Both the position numbers and the translations under genes were made by a program. From contig JAKOGI010000057.1 of NCBI GenBank assembly GCA_029747015.1, positions 1,305,001-1,369,000 of the forward strand: 64,000 bases of DNA. Reading direction: 5' to 3'. Shown in pieces: positions 36,872 to 51,196 of the stretch. Each line of letters begins with the position of its first letter. Within the stretch, counting starts at the first letter, position 1. This DNA comes from Carnegiea gigantea (Eukaryota; Streptophyta; Magnoliopsida; Caryophyllales; Cactaceae). The notes under the pieces were generated by a model. The model was not told the origin of the DNA, searched no databases, and was given only the letters and a program-made list of their open reading frames with translations.

Positions 36872-39800
36872 TTTCCAAGGGCTGTGACATATGTAAGTCT
36901 TGAAGCTTCGACTTTGAAAGTCTAAACACAACTATGCGTACCAGCACACACTATAGTCTTTAAAACGAAGACAGCCTCCAAAAAGCTTATTCAGACTCTC
37001 TCTTCTACCTAGTACATATAAGCCCCCCTGGCCCTTTTTTGTTTTTTTTTTTGGGGTGCTTGTGGGCTCATTGAGACTCTGCCATCATGAGGTTACTCGA
37101 TCATTTCTGATGTGCTAAAACTCTCCAGCAATTCAGAGTTCACAATTATTTTGTTTATAATGGATATATGATTGTGACTTGTGTGTTTTTCAAAGACCTC
37201 TGATATCCAATCCAATCAAAGTTAAAAATGAAGTAGGTTGCCCCCTGTCTCCTTGTCACCTCCTTCAATTTCTGATTTGATATGCTAACCATTTTCCAAT
37301 TTTCAATGTTTCTTTTAGTTTTAGGAGAGCTTTTTTTAAAAATACCCAAAAAAAAAAAGAAACCCCAGCTTTCAACCTTGGACCGACTTGACCTACTCAA
37401 CCACCCAGCCAAGACTTTCAGTAGTAATAGGATTGTAGGTACTTTAATTTTAACCAGCAAATCAAATTGCTTGCCACCTTAACAACAAACAAGAGATGGA
37501 AAACCAACAAAGTCTATTGCAGATTGAGATTTGACAATCTTGAACATAAGGTTTAATTACAACTAAAACTATAAAAAAATTTGACAATAAGAAAAGCATA
37601 TTTTGCCCATGCCCCCGTGAAAAAAAGAGGTAATTGGAACTAGACTCGTATCAATTAGCTTTGTTATTAAACATGTAATCTTGATGAATGGAAAGACACA
37701 CAAAAGAAATACAGGTTGAACGACTATGATAATGGAGTGCCCTTCATTAGCTAGGAAATTTTTTGCATTTAATTTTTTGACTTGTTGATGGCGATAAATT
37801 TTGAAGTTTATATAATATGTCATTTCAAGCAACATGTGAAACAATTTCATGTGATATTCACATAATCTGTACTCCGGAATCTTGGGTAGCTAAGTGTTGG
37901 CCTGGCCCTTACAATTGAATAGGCCAGGATTTTTTCGATTGACATTTTTTTTAAAAAAAAAAAGCAGCCTAATAAGCTATTTTGCTTTATTCCATCATGA
38001 CACAAAACACTAACACAAAGAAAGGGTTAGCTAGAGTTAAAGGGGCATGGGCATGTAATGGATGGTTTTCCTAGGATCCTAAACCTGAAATTGGGCATAG
38101 GATTAGGAACATCCCCACAACTCCAACGACACCCTTTTGCCTAGTAGAAGCCACTCCATTGTCCTAGAACAAAAAGAAGAGAGACATATCATTTAAGCCT
38201 CAGGACAGGGCAGCCCTCCCTTTAAAAAGCCCTTCAATTTTTAACCAAATGATAGTAACTAAACCTAATTTAGGTACTCCAAAAGGGTAGGCACGTGGCC
38301 TTGGGAGTCTCCATAATCCTCATTTGGGACACTGTGGCAGGTAAACGGCCAACACCCCAATTATATGCCCAAAGGGAAACCTAGCTATTTTGTCTTTTTT
38401 TTAAATTTTACAGTACTTATTTATTTTTTAAAGGACTATCCCTTCTGTAAGACTCGGACAAGGCTGGTAAAGTTTCATTTTTTCTGATTAGTTCAATTTT
38501 TTCAGTCCCTAAAAATTAGGTGCAGGTATTATATTTGAGGCATTTCGTTTTGATGTTCCAATATTTTTTAAAAAAATTTATTTGATATGTAATAGAAAAA
38601 ATATATATATAACTTCCAGTAGTAAAACTTATCAATTTAAATTTATCAAATATATCTTTATTTTTATACTTTTTATAAAATAGGTTTTTCTAAACTGTAG
38701 AGATGTCAAATGAAATATAATCTCCATATATATTTTTTGAAAATTAGATACAATATTTTTTATTTGCATTACCCGAATCAACGTTTTTATTGGCTTAAAT
38801 GAATCACAAAGAGTAGTACAATATAATTACAATATAATAAGGAAGACAAAATTGAAATTAAAGTGGAACCTAATGTATCTAACTCAACTTTAATTGAAGA
38901 TGGGTTTTTGGGTGAAAACAGAGCATAACAATTTCATTAATAATAGGCCGAACAGCACGTACAATAAAAATGGTGAATGACCAATTGTAGACCTAAAACA
39001 TAAATAAGAAATTCAACTTTCAAATAACGTAACCAATACAAATCTTAAAAATGCTCAGCTCCAAAATTATGACAATCTTGTCATAAATACTCTTCGATGA
39101 CTTTGCATCTTTAACTTTAATGAAGGACCTTGCAATCCATGCTATAGCAATCTGAAAATCCATCTTTATCTAATGTTTTAGACCAATGAACGCAACTCTC
39201 GTGAAAAGACAGACTAGTACTCCCATACGATAGTAAAATGAAACATTTACATATGAAAAGACACTTTATTTGTTTTAAAAAAAAAACCTAGTATTAAACT
39301 ATGATTGTCTTAGAAATTTATCAAAATGAAACTTACCATCGACAAAAAAAGTCAATAACAATCATTTTAAAGAGGTAAAAGTTACAGTTTTCTTGAATGG
39401 AATAGGAGGATAGAAAAGTTAACTGAAGACTAAACTTTCCCTATTTTATTTGACCTAAAATAAATAACTTATAATTCTACAAAATATTTTAAATTATATA
39501 AGTTTATGGATTAAAATTTAATCCGGATCCAAATTTATGGCAATTACCACCATTATACTCATGAGCTATGAACACGACCCTCTCTCTCTGATACTCACAT
39601 AATTGGGACCCCCGCACATGAAGGGGGGCCACACTGTGAAAGTGGGGCCCATTCCTATGATTTTGGATGATAGCTAGCAATTGTCAAGGCTTAAGGCCTT
39701 GTTTGGGGGACCATTTACTGATCACCCCTGTGAAGCAATGAGTTTTCTTTTATTTTCTTTTATTTTCTTTTATTTTCTTTTAGGGGAGTTTTAGTGTTAA

Positions 39801-40920
39801 AGAGAGTGTGACATGTGAACTGAAACTTTCCCTTTAAGGATAGTTTGTGACTTTGTGTTTGCTTAGAAGTTCAACCTTTCACTCACAAAATTAATTAGGG
39901 GAGGAGAAGCAATTGAAGAAGCTAATTAAGAGAGAAACAGCCTTTTGCTCCCCTTTAGTTTAGTTTGGTCTTTCAATTCAATTCATGTAGAATCACGCAT
40001 GGCCCCTCATGATGATAGCTACTTAAGGGCTCAATTGATAGAAAATGCATTGCAAGTATTTGTATTCTTGTCAACTATTGTGGGGAAAAAAATTGTTGAT
40101 CAAAAAAAGTTACAAATAATCATTACTTTGAATATGTGAGAGCCAATTGATACAGCTTGTAAAGTTTTCGAGAGAATTTTCTCAAAGATTTTGGCTTGAG
40201 CCTTCTTATATACTAAAAATTTGAATTCATTAGTTTTGATTTTTTAAATGGATAATGTAATTTTTGATAATTTTACATAATTATAGGCTTTTTTTTTTTT
40301 GCCTAAATGTCCACTATACTATTCTATAGCCTATTTAAACGGGACTCACGCTAGCTGTTATCATTGTAGTTTTGGTATCATTATAATGATCACTAAACTT
40401 AAAGACGAATAAGAAACATTCTCAACCGTGCACATTGCATAACAGATTAATAAATTAGAACTATAGAGGAGTGTTGCAGAGATCTTTTGTGTCCGTGAAA
40501 AAATCAAAATAACTATTTCACTAGAAATTAACTCATATGAAAGCCATGGCAAGAGGACCAAAAACTACATAGGATAAGAGACGTTTCATTAGACAAATGG
40601 AAGTGAATATAAGAGTGGGCAGGCTAAGGGGGAATTCATAAGTAGGACAGCCATAGTTACACTTTGCTTTTGAGTTTGTGAGCTATTTTTACTACTAATT
40701 AGTGATGTAACCCCTTTGTTTTTTTTTAAATATATTTTGCTTTCGTTACTTAGTAAATGCTGGCTGACCTTTTTCCATACATATTCCCTATATATGCCCC
40801 CTAGATCAATGCATGTCTAAAATCATTGAGTTGAAAGGGGTCATAGCCTCTCATCAGCAAGAAGAGAGAGACTCATTAATTAATTAAGTTGAAGTGGGGT
40901 GTGGCAAAACCACAGTATAG
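36872..40920. other. Intergenic, nothing firmly recognised
   Basis: AT-rich. A four-fold TTTTATTTTC repeat lies at about 39748-39782, and a 64-codon frame at 39945-40139 is not convincing. No element ends, arrays or genes that I can support. Confidence 0.55.
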
Positions 40921-41270
40921 GTCTAATTTGAGTGGGGCAAAGCAAATAATAACCAATTAACGAAAGACATATTTGGGTAAATTGTCTTAAGGCTCAAGCC
41001 TTTTTGTGATAATTAGTTGGTAGAGCTAATATATATAGAGAGAGATGATTGTATGACTACATACAAAAATTTAAACACAAATATCTCAAAAATGTAGTAC
41101 AAGTCCAATTTGATTGGGGCAAAGCAAATAATAACAAATGAAATATATATTTGGGTAAATTGTCTTCACACTTAAGCCTTGTTTACGATAATTAGTTGGT
41201 AGAGCTAATATATAGATGATTATATATATGACCACAAACCAAAATCCAAACAACAATATCCCCTACTGAA
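40921..41270. repeat. Tandem duplication, about 182-bp unit, two copies
   Basis: Copies start at about 40921 and 41103 and share GGGGCAAAGCAAATAATAAC, TATTTGGGTAAATTGTCTT and ATAATTAGTTGGTAGAGCTA. Divergence is about 10-15% by eye. Non-coding. Confidence 0.8.
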
Positions 41271-41279
41271 AGGCTCAAT

Positions 41280-42765
41280 CTTGGTTTATGCTAATTAGGG
41301 TTAGTGTCTTCACCAAAAATTATATTTTCACTAACAAAAAGTGTACCGAAAGTACATATTAATTTTTATAAATTAAATCCCCCGATCATCATGGTGATAT
41401 TTTCATCTAATTACATTACATCCTATTAGTGTACGTAGATTCGTTGTCTGTTTTGTATGTGTATTTAGAATGTTTCAAAGCTTATACCCCATCCAAGTTG
41501 ACCATAAGCACACGCATGTGCTTCACAGAATTACCATTTAATTGACGAATGAAAAATAATCAGCTCCAAAGGAAGAATTAACAATCAGATAACAAGAAGA
41601 GTGCAAAATTTTCTATCTACTATTAAGTAGTTTATACAAGACAACATAGTAGAAGATTGATTCTCAATCAGACAGATCATCCTACCTATTGTCCCCCTAC
41701 TCCAACATGTGGCCTCATCACTAATTTTCTTTGAAAAATTGAACCAAACCTTAATTGTAACCCCATCGTCAATACTGGACAAAGTTAATAAGACACGTAA
41801 GATAATACGACATTACTTGAGCCTAATCAGATTGTTAAGTGATCTAATAAGATAAAATTGTATTTTGATTTTACAATAAAGTTATACGTTGTAATAATTT
41901 TGTAGGAACATAAGTTTTGTATTACCTTTTATGTATGTGCTTAAGTTATTTTCATTGTGGTGATGATCTTATGATAAGACACTTTTAAATGTCTTATCAT
42001 AATTTACATTCATATGTTACATGGATTGTCAAATTTTCAATAATTACGATTAGTTTTTAATTGGGAAGTTTTAGTATACATTCATCGGTTATGTCGATAT
42101 GTATAAAATGACACTTTAATCACATGAATCTTATCCGCGAAGACGTATCGCATGTGTGATCTTGTGATTTTCAAAGAGAAATGAATAAAGAGTCTTTTAC
42201 ACAATTTATAAGTGGTAAGACACTTCCACTATTTAATCATACGTTTTTTCATCAATTTAATACCTTAAGATATAATTTAAAAGTAAAAATAAGGCACTTA
42301 GGAAGTGTCTTGCATTAAGAGATTTATCATTATAATTTTCATAACATATTTATTAAATAAGTAAAATTATAAATGTCTTACAACAAAACGCTTCTTAAGT
42401 GTCATGTCTTAACTTAAAAATTCTATTGTCATATGTTAAATTGACAAAAAATGCTATAATTAAATTGTGGAAAGGTATGTCACTTAAATTGCCTTAAATT
42501 AACTTTTTATTCATAAATTTTCACCATTATATAATTACACGTACACTTCATTCTCATTGATACGGTTAACCCAATTAGTGTGTCATTTGTACTGGTCGAC
42601 ATAGCTGATGATACTCAAAATTTGCAAATGATAATTAAGTAACTATTAAAAATTTAGTGATTTTAAATCACATGATATATTGATTTTAGTTAAAACAAGA
42701 TACTTAAAAGTGTCTTATAATGGGACATATATTATCCCCAGTACGTAATTGCTAAAATACTAAGA
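41280..42765. other. Intergenic with scattered AAGTGTCTTA words
   Basis: AT-rich with no gene. The word AAGTGTCTTR or its complement recurs at about 41980, 42215, 42305, 42395 and 42708, in both orientations, suggesting an old transposon subterminal region. The ends could not be found. Confidence 0.35.
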
Positions 42766-42767
42766 AA

Positions 42768-42880
42768 ATAACAACAATAACAACAACACCTTTCAGTGTG
42801 TGTCCCACTTTTGTAAAGTTTGGGGATATCCAGATGTAGACAGTCTTATCTTTACTGACATTTCAGCCTGTAGAGAGGCT
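42768..42880 (-). mobile_element. SINE 3' part (Au-like)
   Basis: On the minus strand it reads TAGCCTCTCTACAGGCTGAA, then AAGACTGTCTACATCTGGAT, CCCCAAACTTTACAAAAGTG and GACACACACTGAAAGGTG, and ends in GTTGTTGTTATTGTTGTTAT. This body and GTT-rich tail resemble the plant Au SINE family. The pol III promoter half is missing, so the copy is 5'-truncated. Confidence 0.5.
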
Positions 42881-42889
42881 AAAATATTA

Positions 42890-45227
42890 AGAATCTAAGG
42901 AGCCTAATAGTACAAAAATCAAACACGCTAGATCGTGTCTCACGATTCACGGTTGTGAAAACACTTTTTACAATTTTGATCTTTTGGGTTTTGAAAAGAA
43001 GGGAAATTAAAGATGAACCAAGTAAAACTCATAACACCTGGATCGATAACACAACACAAATAATTGCTTTAACTTGAATTCTATACAGTGAAAGTTGAAG
43101 CATTTATCCCCAATTTAGACACAGGCATACAAAGCCTCCCAAAAGGCTGCGGGAATTTTATTTTTCAAAAGGAAAAACTGCATGAAATGGGATGCAAAGA
43201 AAAAGAAAGATTATCCAAATTAAGAACATAAAGCTCAGAGAGAGAGAAGTCCAGGAAAACAGAAGTTGAAAAAAAAAAAAAAAGAGCAAAAAAAAAAGGC
43301 TGGAATTACGTACATTACATGCAGGCTTTAGAAAAACAAGTCCAGCTGGAGAGAGAGAGAGAGTTGAAGAAAAAGAGAGATTTATATCCAAAAACAGAGA
43401 ACAAAACAACAACTTAAAGTATTGCACCAAACTCTTGAGTTTCATCTATTTTGTGGATATTCCTTAGCTTTGCTTGCCATTTGCCATTTGCCCTTTGCCC
43501 ATGCTTTGCATTTGCATCTATCTACATATCCATTACAATATCTTGTTTTTATGGCTCCCTCTCTTTTTTTTTTATTACGGTTTTTTTTTTGGAGGGGGGG
43601 GAGATGTTAAGAAATCATTACCAAGTGTTTTAATCTCCTCCAGGTCTTTTGTTAGTATATAATATGCCTGTTTTTAACAATGGAATGTTACTGCATATGA
43701 TAATGGAAACAGATGCACATCATTTCTGACATCTTATACTTGTTCCTTTGGCATCTGAAGATATATCCTCTACAAATGTGATGGTGTAGGCTAAAGAATA
43801 AGGCACAGTTTGATGTAAGAACTACAGGCATTTTTTTGATGACAATTAAGTAGCATATATATTTGTCGTCGCCTTCTAGAGTATATGGGCTAAATGGTCG
43901 TAATAAGCCAATGACATTTTAGCCTATTGGTTAAAATTGAGGTTCTAAGTATTTTTTCTCCTCCATTGTATTGTATTGTATCGTACTGTAATGATCATTG
44001 TGGTTCGTCTGAGCAAAAAAAGGAGTCATAATGAGCTCTCGCAATTTTACAAAGCGAATTTCACCAATGTTTTGAGATTTGTTAGATTCGGTTTAAGATG
44101 TGATATTAACTTGGTTAACATCGCGCTGAAAATTAAATTACAGTTATCGCTAACAACTTTGAATATAATGTGATATGTTATATCCTTTGCATATCTTTGA
44201 GGTAAATCAACAATTTCAAAAAATAATAAAAATATTGAATAAAAGTTGTCGATGGTAAAGAGCTACAATAAATAGTGCCTCTTTTTTTTCTTTTTCTTTT
44301 GCAAACGTGACTAGTTCTTTGAACAAAAAGAGTACATTTGCAATTTGATATTAACTTTTGTTTCTAAACAGATAATTTGGAGATGAGGTGGTAAAGAACG
44401 GGCTTACGAGATTGCAGTTGTTCTGGGTGGTTGCTCCCTTCCTCCTCCTCCTTGCAAAAAAGGCAAGGGCCGAATTTAAATTCGAAAAACGCTCCTCCGA
44501 CGCTTAAGTTAGAATTTTTTATTGGGGGAGAGATAGAGCAAAAAAAGATAAGAGTGCACGTCCTTCTCAGGAAAAGAATATCTACCCTTAAAAGGGGAAA
44601 TCCTAGTTCTGACATTTTAGGATGTCAATACCTAGATTTCTATGTAGAATTGATTACCTTTCTCAGATGAATAGGTGGATATTTATAGGGTACTGTGAAA
44701 AGGGATCGAATAATAATTTAACAGGATTCTCATTTTAAGAGGCCTACATGTGGTTAAGCCCCTTTAATTGGGGTGGCCCACAGAGGATTCCGCTTCTGTA
44801 GGCTTTATGCCTGGGCCACTGACGTGACTGTAACAGTAGGGTTTTATCTGAATCAACTTTGAATTGATCATGAGTTATGAGGTTTGAAATAAGGCTTTAG
44901 TTAGCTAGCACTGATAGTAATGTTAATAGCCACAAATTTCAAACTACATGATCATTATATGAAGAATGTTGATCTACTAGCTAGGTAGTATCCGCTGTAC
45001 AGCCTTGAGTACGAGCATAACTTGATGTGTTGCTCTATTCATTGACTTTGTTGCAACTGTTTTTAACCAACGTCAAACGGGTCATATGTAGTGCTTGATT
45101 CATCTAGAAATCATTTGGAAAACTAGTGAGAAATTTAACAAGCACACATACAAGGAAGAGCTAGCTAGCTTATCTTAGTTTTTAAACAACCTAAGTAGGG
45201 CAGGAGATCAATAATTACAGTAGCACT
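42890..45227. other. Intergenic, no gene; one LTR-like patch
   Basis: A stretch near 44390-44830 is less AT-rich and has a TATTTATAGGG box (about 44669), as in LTR promoters, but I could not find a partner copy or TG...CA ends. The rest has simple runs (A-run at 43270, GA repeats at 43352, T and G runs at 43565-43600). No coding frame is supported. Confidence 0.45.
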
Positions 45228-45300
45228 CACTACAAGAAAAAAGTCTATTAGAAGTAGAAAACGCTCTGGTTGGAAAACCGAGCATCATGGAAAAACATAC
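45228..45300 (+). mobile_element. Solitary CACTA-type terminus
   Basis: Begins CACTACAAGAAAAAAGTC, the standard start of plant CACTA/En-Spm elements, followed by subterminal-looking GAAAACGCTCTGGTTGG. No matching far end (...TTCTTGTAGTG) was found within reach, so this is an end fragment. Confidence 0.4.
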
Positions 45301-45837
45301 CACTCAGCTACATATATGATTCTCAATAAACAGGACCAAATATAATATGTGTTTATGTAGGTACTGATCAAACAAGACAATTTCACAATTTATTGATGTC
45401 AGATGTATCAATACAAATTGGTAGATGATGGTAGAGTTTGTTCTTTTCTTTATTGATTACAGCAGCACTTAATTAGCTTATTCTTTTTATTTTCTGCCTC
45501 ATATCTAATATATGATCCTTTAGTTTGGATTTAGGATTTTGCTTTATAGGCTTTATTGGTCCATGTTATATTCTTTTATATGTCATTTATGACACACTTT
45601 CATTAAGTAATCCATAAGGTAATTAACCTTGAATTAATTGTTGGGAAAATTCAGGAAATTCTTTTATTTTATGTATCATATCAAAATCTGTAGTCCCTGA
45701 ATCTAGATTTAGGATTTGCTGTAGTATGTCATGTTTGAAGCACTTTCATTTAGTAATCCATAGGAAAAGCCTTGATTATTAATTACGAGGGCAAATTCAT
45801 TTTTTTTTTTAAAAAAAAATAGGAATTTTCAACGTTG

Positions 45838-46012
45838 GGCGAGCAGCTCGATTTCCTGTAGAGAGTCAACCAGGCAAAAAATTGCTAATTAAAAAGACAC
45901 AGACTGATTTACTGTGAAGAGTCAACCACAAAAAATAAAAAGATAATTTTTAAATGAACAAGAAATTAACGAAAAAGACACAGTCTGATTTACTGTAGAG
46001 AGTCAACCAAAA
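45838..46012. repeat. Three copies of a GTAGAGAGTCAACCA box
   Basis: The phrase GATTTMCTGTRRAGAGTCAACCA occurs at about 45849, 45906 and 45986. The last two are embedded in a larger repeat that also shares AAAAAGACACAG. Non-coding. Confidence 0.7.
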
Positions 46013-46029
46013 AAAAAAAGAGGGTAATT

Positions 46030-49000
46030 TCTTTTTTTCTTTTTTATAAAGAGACACTGGGCTCGAGGGTGAACAATGACTCCTCTCTCTCTCTCTCAAT
46101 TTTTCTCAAAAGAATAGTAAAACAATCATAAATGGCCTTCATTTGGTTAAAATTTTAGCAGCTTTCTTTTCCTTTTTTTTTAAATTTCTTTTTCCCTCTT
46201 CTCACCACAATCACAACCACAACCACAAGCACTGCAGTGCTTTTATGTTATTAATTTTCTGTCTTTAATTTGTGTATTTTGGTTGGTAATATGATTAGGT
46301 TGAGGAATACGACAAAAGGTTTTTAATATTAACACTGATCTCTAATCATGAGTTCGGCATGTCTCATGCATAGATGGCAATCAACATATGCATTATCAAA
46401 TGCTAGTTTCTTTTTCCTTTTTTTAAAGTAGTATAATATACATATAACTTAGCAAATTTTAATTTTCTCACAACAATTTTAATATAATATTTTCATTTGA
46501 ACACATGAGATGATCATATTATTTGTTTAGGTGAAATCGTCTAATTTTTATTTCATATATAATATCAAATTATACAAGTTTTTAATTACCTTAATTTTTC
46601 ACATATTTCTTCATATTTCTACAAGTCCCTACATATATTTAAGCTTTTTTTACCTACCTTATTCGTTGTACATATTTTTTCATATTTCTACGAGTTCTCT
46701 ACATATTCTACTATTTTAACTCTTATAATCCTAGCTAGTATCATTTTTATGGTTAAAAAAGTTATAAATTAAAACATATATATCACGTGCATACGTATTT
46801 TTTTATATTTTTTGGTTATCGTCTTTATTATGTGTATGTCTTTTTTTTTTACAGTAATTAGTACATAGGAATTAAAATCAACTTTCTGAATTATGGGTCA
46901 TAAGTTCTAATAAAGTTTTAAATATGGTACTAACTTAATTATAATTGTAAAGATAGAAACTCAACCAACGAACTGTAGTACTCTAACTTTTCTTTACTTG
47001 CATGTTATAGCACTATATATGTATAAATGACATGATATTGCTCCTTTTTCATTTTATCTTTTTTTTTGTTTAAATAGTTCCTCATGTATAGATGTGATGG
47101 ACATGGATTATTAATTAGGCTCATGTAAACTTTTTGCATGAACTATTTTTAAATTGCATAGGGAAAAAAGGGGCAAAATTAGATGAGGTTTAGCAAATGA
47201 AGGATATATATCAATATGAATTATTGTGTTAAAAACTCATTAAGATCATATTATCAGATACTTTTTTTTAGTATAATGTTTCTTATGGTTGGTTTTTTAT
47301 CTACGAATTTTAAAATCTATATCTATAAAGAGTGAATATGTGTCTTTGATGAGATTTCCTTTAATTAACACAAGCAAGAACCAACAAACAAAACAATTAT
47401 CTAACCGTGAAAAATGTTGAACCTAAAAATTAAAAAAATAATTTCACATGAGACATTTTTTTTGAAAATCAATATCAATTTTTTTAAATATGAAGAAACT
47501 ATTAAACAAAGAAAAAGAACTTCTAACACACCAATCTTCTTTTTGCATCCAAAACAAAATATCGCATCTTGTGGCATCCCAATCATCATTTTGCAAACCC
47601 CAAAAAAAAAAAATCTTTGTTGAAAAATTTCAAAAGAAATAATAAATCAACTGAAAGCCAAGAAAAAAAGAGGGGGAAAAAAGATTCCCCATGAGAATGA
47701 GACAAATTAGCGAAAAGAAGGGCAAAAAAGAAGAAATAAAAGATTAAATTCCTCTTCCTCGGGCCCCTAAAACATGATTTTCAATAATTTTTCGATATGA
47801 ATTTCCGTGCTTAAGGGAGAAATTTTAATACAAAATATTAATATTTTGCCAAAAATGATGATCATATGATCCACAACTATAACTTGTTGATTCTCATCGT
47901 CAACTTTTCTGTCTCTAAAGCCAAGCCATCTGTCAATTTCTCACAGATTTTCATTTTATTAGGCTTTCTCTCTCTCCTCATGTACGGCTTGATTAGGGCG
48001 GGGCCGTGTTAAACCCTTCAAACTCCGTACAAATTTTAATTTTATTATTAAGGATTTAATTAATAATTAATAATTATTGATTAATCAAAAAAAGGGATTA
48101 ATGTTGGGTTTCTTGTTGTTTGATTTGATTTGAGGGCTTCACGTGCTGTTTCATAAAGGCTGGACCATGCCTTTTGGTTTTGCTTCTATTGTATGTCATA
48201 CCCATCCTAAGTGCCTTGTCATGACGTAGTTCCTTAACCTAAACCTTACTTAAGTAGGGTTAGTACTTTCTAATTGGATTACTATTTTGAACAAGATGGA
48301 ATTTAATAGAATTATACAGAAGTGGTATTTCCCTATTTGAATTTTGGATTGGATTCGCCACGTACATAATATTATCTTGATTAAATTGGAAAATTAGCTG
48401 ATCAAAAAAAAAAGTAATGTATATTACATATTTAAAAGTACGTACTCACTTGTCATGTACATATATATATTTTTTTAGCGTGTACTTATCATATGGATAA
48501 TTTTTAATATGTGATGCCGACGTTTGTATTAATAAAATATGACATAGGCTTTGGCAAAAAAATGATTGGGATTTGATAAATATTAAATTTGAATTCATTT
48601 CAAACTTCCATAGAATGTTTTAAAATTTTGGAAAGAATTTCAGCTTGAAGTTAGAACGTAACTAACCAAATGTAAATCGAGAGTTGGATTGCATTCAGAA
48701 TTAAGGAAAGCTAACTTAATCATGTCATGCCATATTTTGTGAATGAATGAAAGCACAAAAATTACTTAAATAGCATAATTAATTGGATGAAACATTTTCG
48801 TAGAAACTCTGTTATTTTAAACGTGCAAAGAAAATAACAGGATCACATTCTCTTACTTTTCGTTAAGATACAAATAGTCCCAATGCATGACTTACAAATA
48901 GTCCCAATGCATAATTAATTACATCTATTGTTTGCCTTTGTCCTCATAATAAGTGATTCAACTATAACTCAAAATAATGCCTACTAAATTGATTGAATTT

Positions 49001-49195
49001 AGATTGGACGTGTTTGACATGATTAGTAACTATGCTGAATTGATTGATTTACTAAAATTTAGCCCTAACATTCAGAAAAATTTAAGTCTAACATGATCTT
49101 ATTCGTGTGAAACGTAACTGTTTGCACGCATTAGCATAGTCATATATCATTTAGCATGCACAAGCCAATAATAACATTCATGCATGCATTAATAG
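46030..49195. other. Intergenic, no gene
   Basis: Very AT-rich. Only a 19-bp direct repeat (ACAAATAGTCCCAATGCAT, at about 48870 and 48894) and simple runs were noted. Confidence 0.55.
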
Positions 49196-51030
49196 TCAGT
49201 GGTGGATTTAGACGCATCCATCTATTAACGTCATCACTGATATACACTCTCCAAAAAAAGGTCATATAATTCGTACTATAGTAATCTATTTTGTGGAGAC
49301 ATTCCGTCTCATTTTTTTTTTTTTCAAACCTTCCATTTCAGATTTCCACTCTAATGGAACTTGATACGCAATATGCCTCACTTCTTAACTTTTTTTTTAA
49401 AAAAAAACTTTGGTAGTCTACTATTATGTTTGTTCTCTGTTATCTTTATACTTTATAGTTGATGCATAAATGGTGTTAAAATAGTAAAATATTATTATTT
49501 CGTATCATTTACTAAAACCATTCGTTGCAAAGCACACATCATCAACACCAATTAATAAAAAAAAAAAGCCATGAAGTGAACATGTCAAATATATAAATAA
49601 GTAATCTCCACTATCTAGTTACACCAAAAGGAAGGGGAAAAAAATCAACATCAAGTTCGAATAAGTAATTAGTGCAAAGTTAGAGAAAATTCGGTACGAA
49701 GAATATATTGCAACTGAACAGTCAACAAAATCAACAATAACAATAAAAGAAAATCAAACAAACTAATATTAGATTAAATTAAAAAGTCTAAAATCCACAT
49801 AAGAGAGAGGGAGAGAGACAGAGAAAAAGATTTGGAAAAGTGGAATGCAATTTTGCCTAAGAAGATGAGGGAGAGAGAAAAATTTGAGCTTTAGAGCATT
49901 TAGTTCTATTTTATTTTGCTATGAAATTTGTAGTTTATAGCTGTAATTTTTATATTTAAAAAAAAAATCAGTATGTGAGTTGGGTATATTTAGAGAGTGT
50001 CCATAAAGCATAACTTTTAGGGCTTATTTTAGAGGTGTCAATGTATATCAAATTGATCCCCTTTAAAATGGCTCATTAAAAATTTTTTAGCCTCATTAAA
50101 ATATTTGTGTGGTTCTCCAAAGAGATCCGTCCATGTTAATAGTTGTGGATTTAGAAAAGTTGCATTGATGATTTAATGAGAGAGAAAGAGAAAATGAGGA
50201 GGAAAACGTAGGCATTGTAAGTAACTAGAACTATTTTCCTTGCGATGTAAGAGTTGAGTTAGATAATATATCATTGTCCAAATTATAAAGAACTCATGAA
50301 TAATATTGTTTTCATCATTTAGATTTATTTTATTAGTTGAACAATCTTTATTATCTATTGAACTTTTTAGATTTACACATGTGTCATTTTTGTATATGCA
50401 AGTAAATATTTACTAATAACATTTCTAAGAAATTGATTAAGGAGAAGGTCAAAGATGTTGTGAAATATATAAAGAAACACTTAAAAAGAGTTGTATGCAT
50501 ATAAAAAAACACAAATAAATTAAAGTAATAATTAATATGCTAATCAATAAAGTTATGACTCACTCAATTTTATATATAGTTAAATAGATAGATTACTGAG
50601 TGTTAATCAACCTATTATTATCTTACCACTTTCCTATATGAATGATTATTGTGTTGCTTTTCCAACGCTTTGTATGTACCTTTATTATTTAAATAAATAG
50701 AGATCTCACAATTAGACTGTTTCGTTCAGAGTAAATTTTGCAAGTATTGAGTGTTAATGAACTTATTACAGTCTTATCACTTCCCTATATGAATGATTAC
50801 TGTGCTGCTTTTCCAATCCCCTATATGTAGCTTGTTTTATTTGAATAAATACCGATTTCACTATTGAACTGTTTCGTTGAGAGTAACTTAATTTTTGATG
50901 GAGACACGGTTAACATATATGTGACATATTGTCCCCTTCCACTCCCTAATAGCTAGAGTTCAAAAGTCATTGCTATGAACATGCCCTGTCCCAAGCCCCC
51001 AAATTAATTAATACCAAATCCACCCCTGTA
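49196..51030. mobile_element. Possible TIR element bounded by GGTGGATTT ends
   Basis: The left end TCAGTGGTGGATTTAGACGC faces ACCAAATCCACCCCTG near 51010 (reverse complement CAGGGGTGGATTTGGT). The same end style occurs at about 14988. The interior has no coding frame. No target duplication; the pairing may be coincidental. Confidence 0.25.
50597..50898. repeat. Tandem duplication, 151-bp unit, two copies
   Basis: Copies at 50597-50747 and 50748-50898 share TGAGTGTTAATSAACYTATT, CTATATGAATGATTAYTGTG and ACTGTTTCGTTSAGAGTAA. Non-coding. Confidence 0.8.
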
Positions 51031-51196
51031 CACAACTTAAGTGTGTGATACGTACATTATCTTGATCACAATTTTAACATATGCTTTATGATCTCAAATG
51101 GCAAAAATGTGGGCAGATAGTACATGACAAGTACAATATTACAAGCACGCGCCTCCAACTTTGGTTCTACAATCAGTCCTCTAAAAAAAAAAGGTT

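Noticed and set aside
37340..37410. tRNA-like A-box and B-box words on the minus strand
   Set aside because: Boxes are too close together and no cloverleaf can be drawn.
43158..43445. 95-codon hydrophobic minus-strand frame
   Set aside because: Low-complexity Leu/Phe/Ser sequence over A- and GA-rich runs; no family features.
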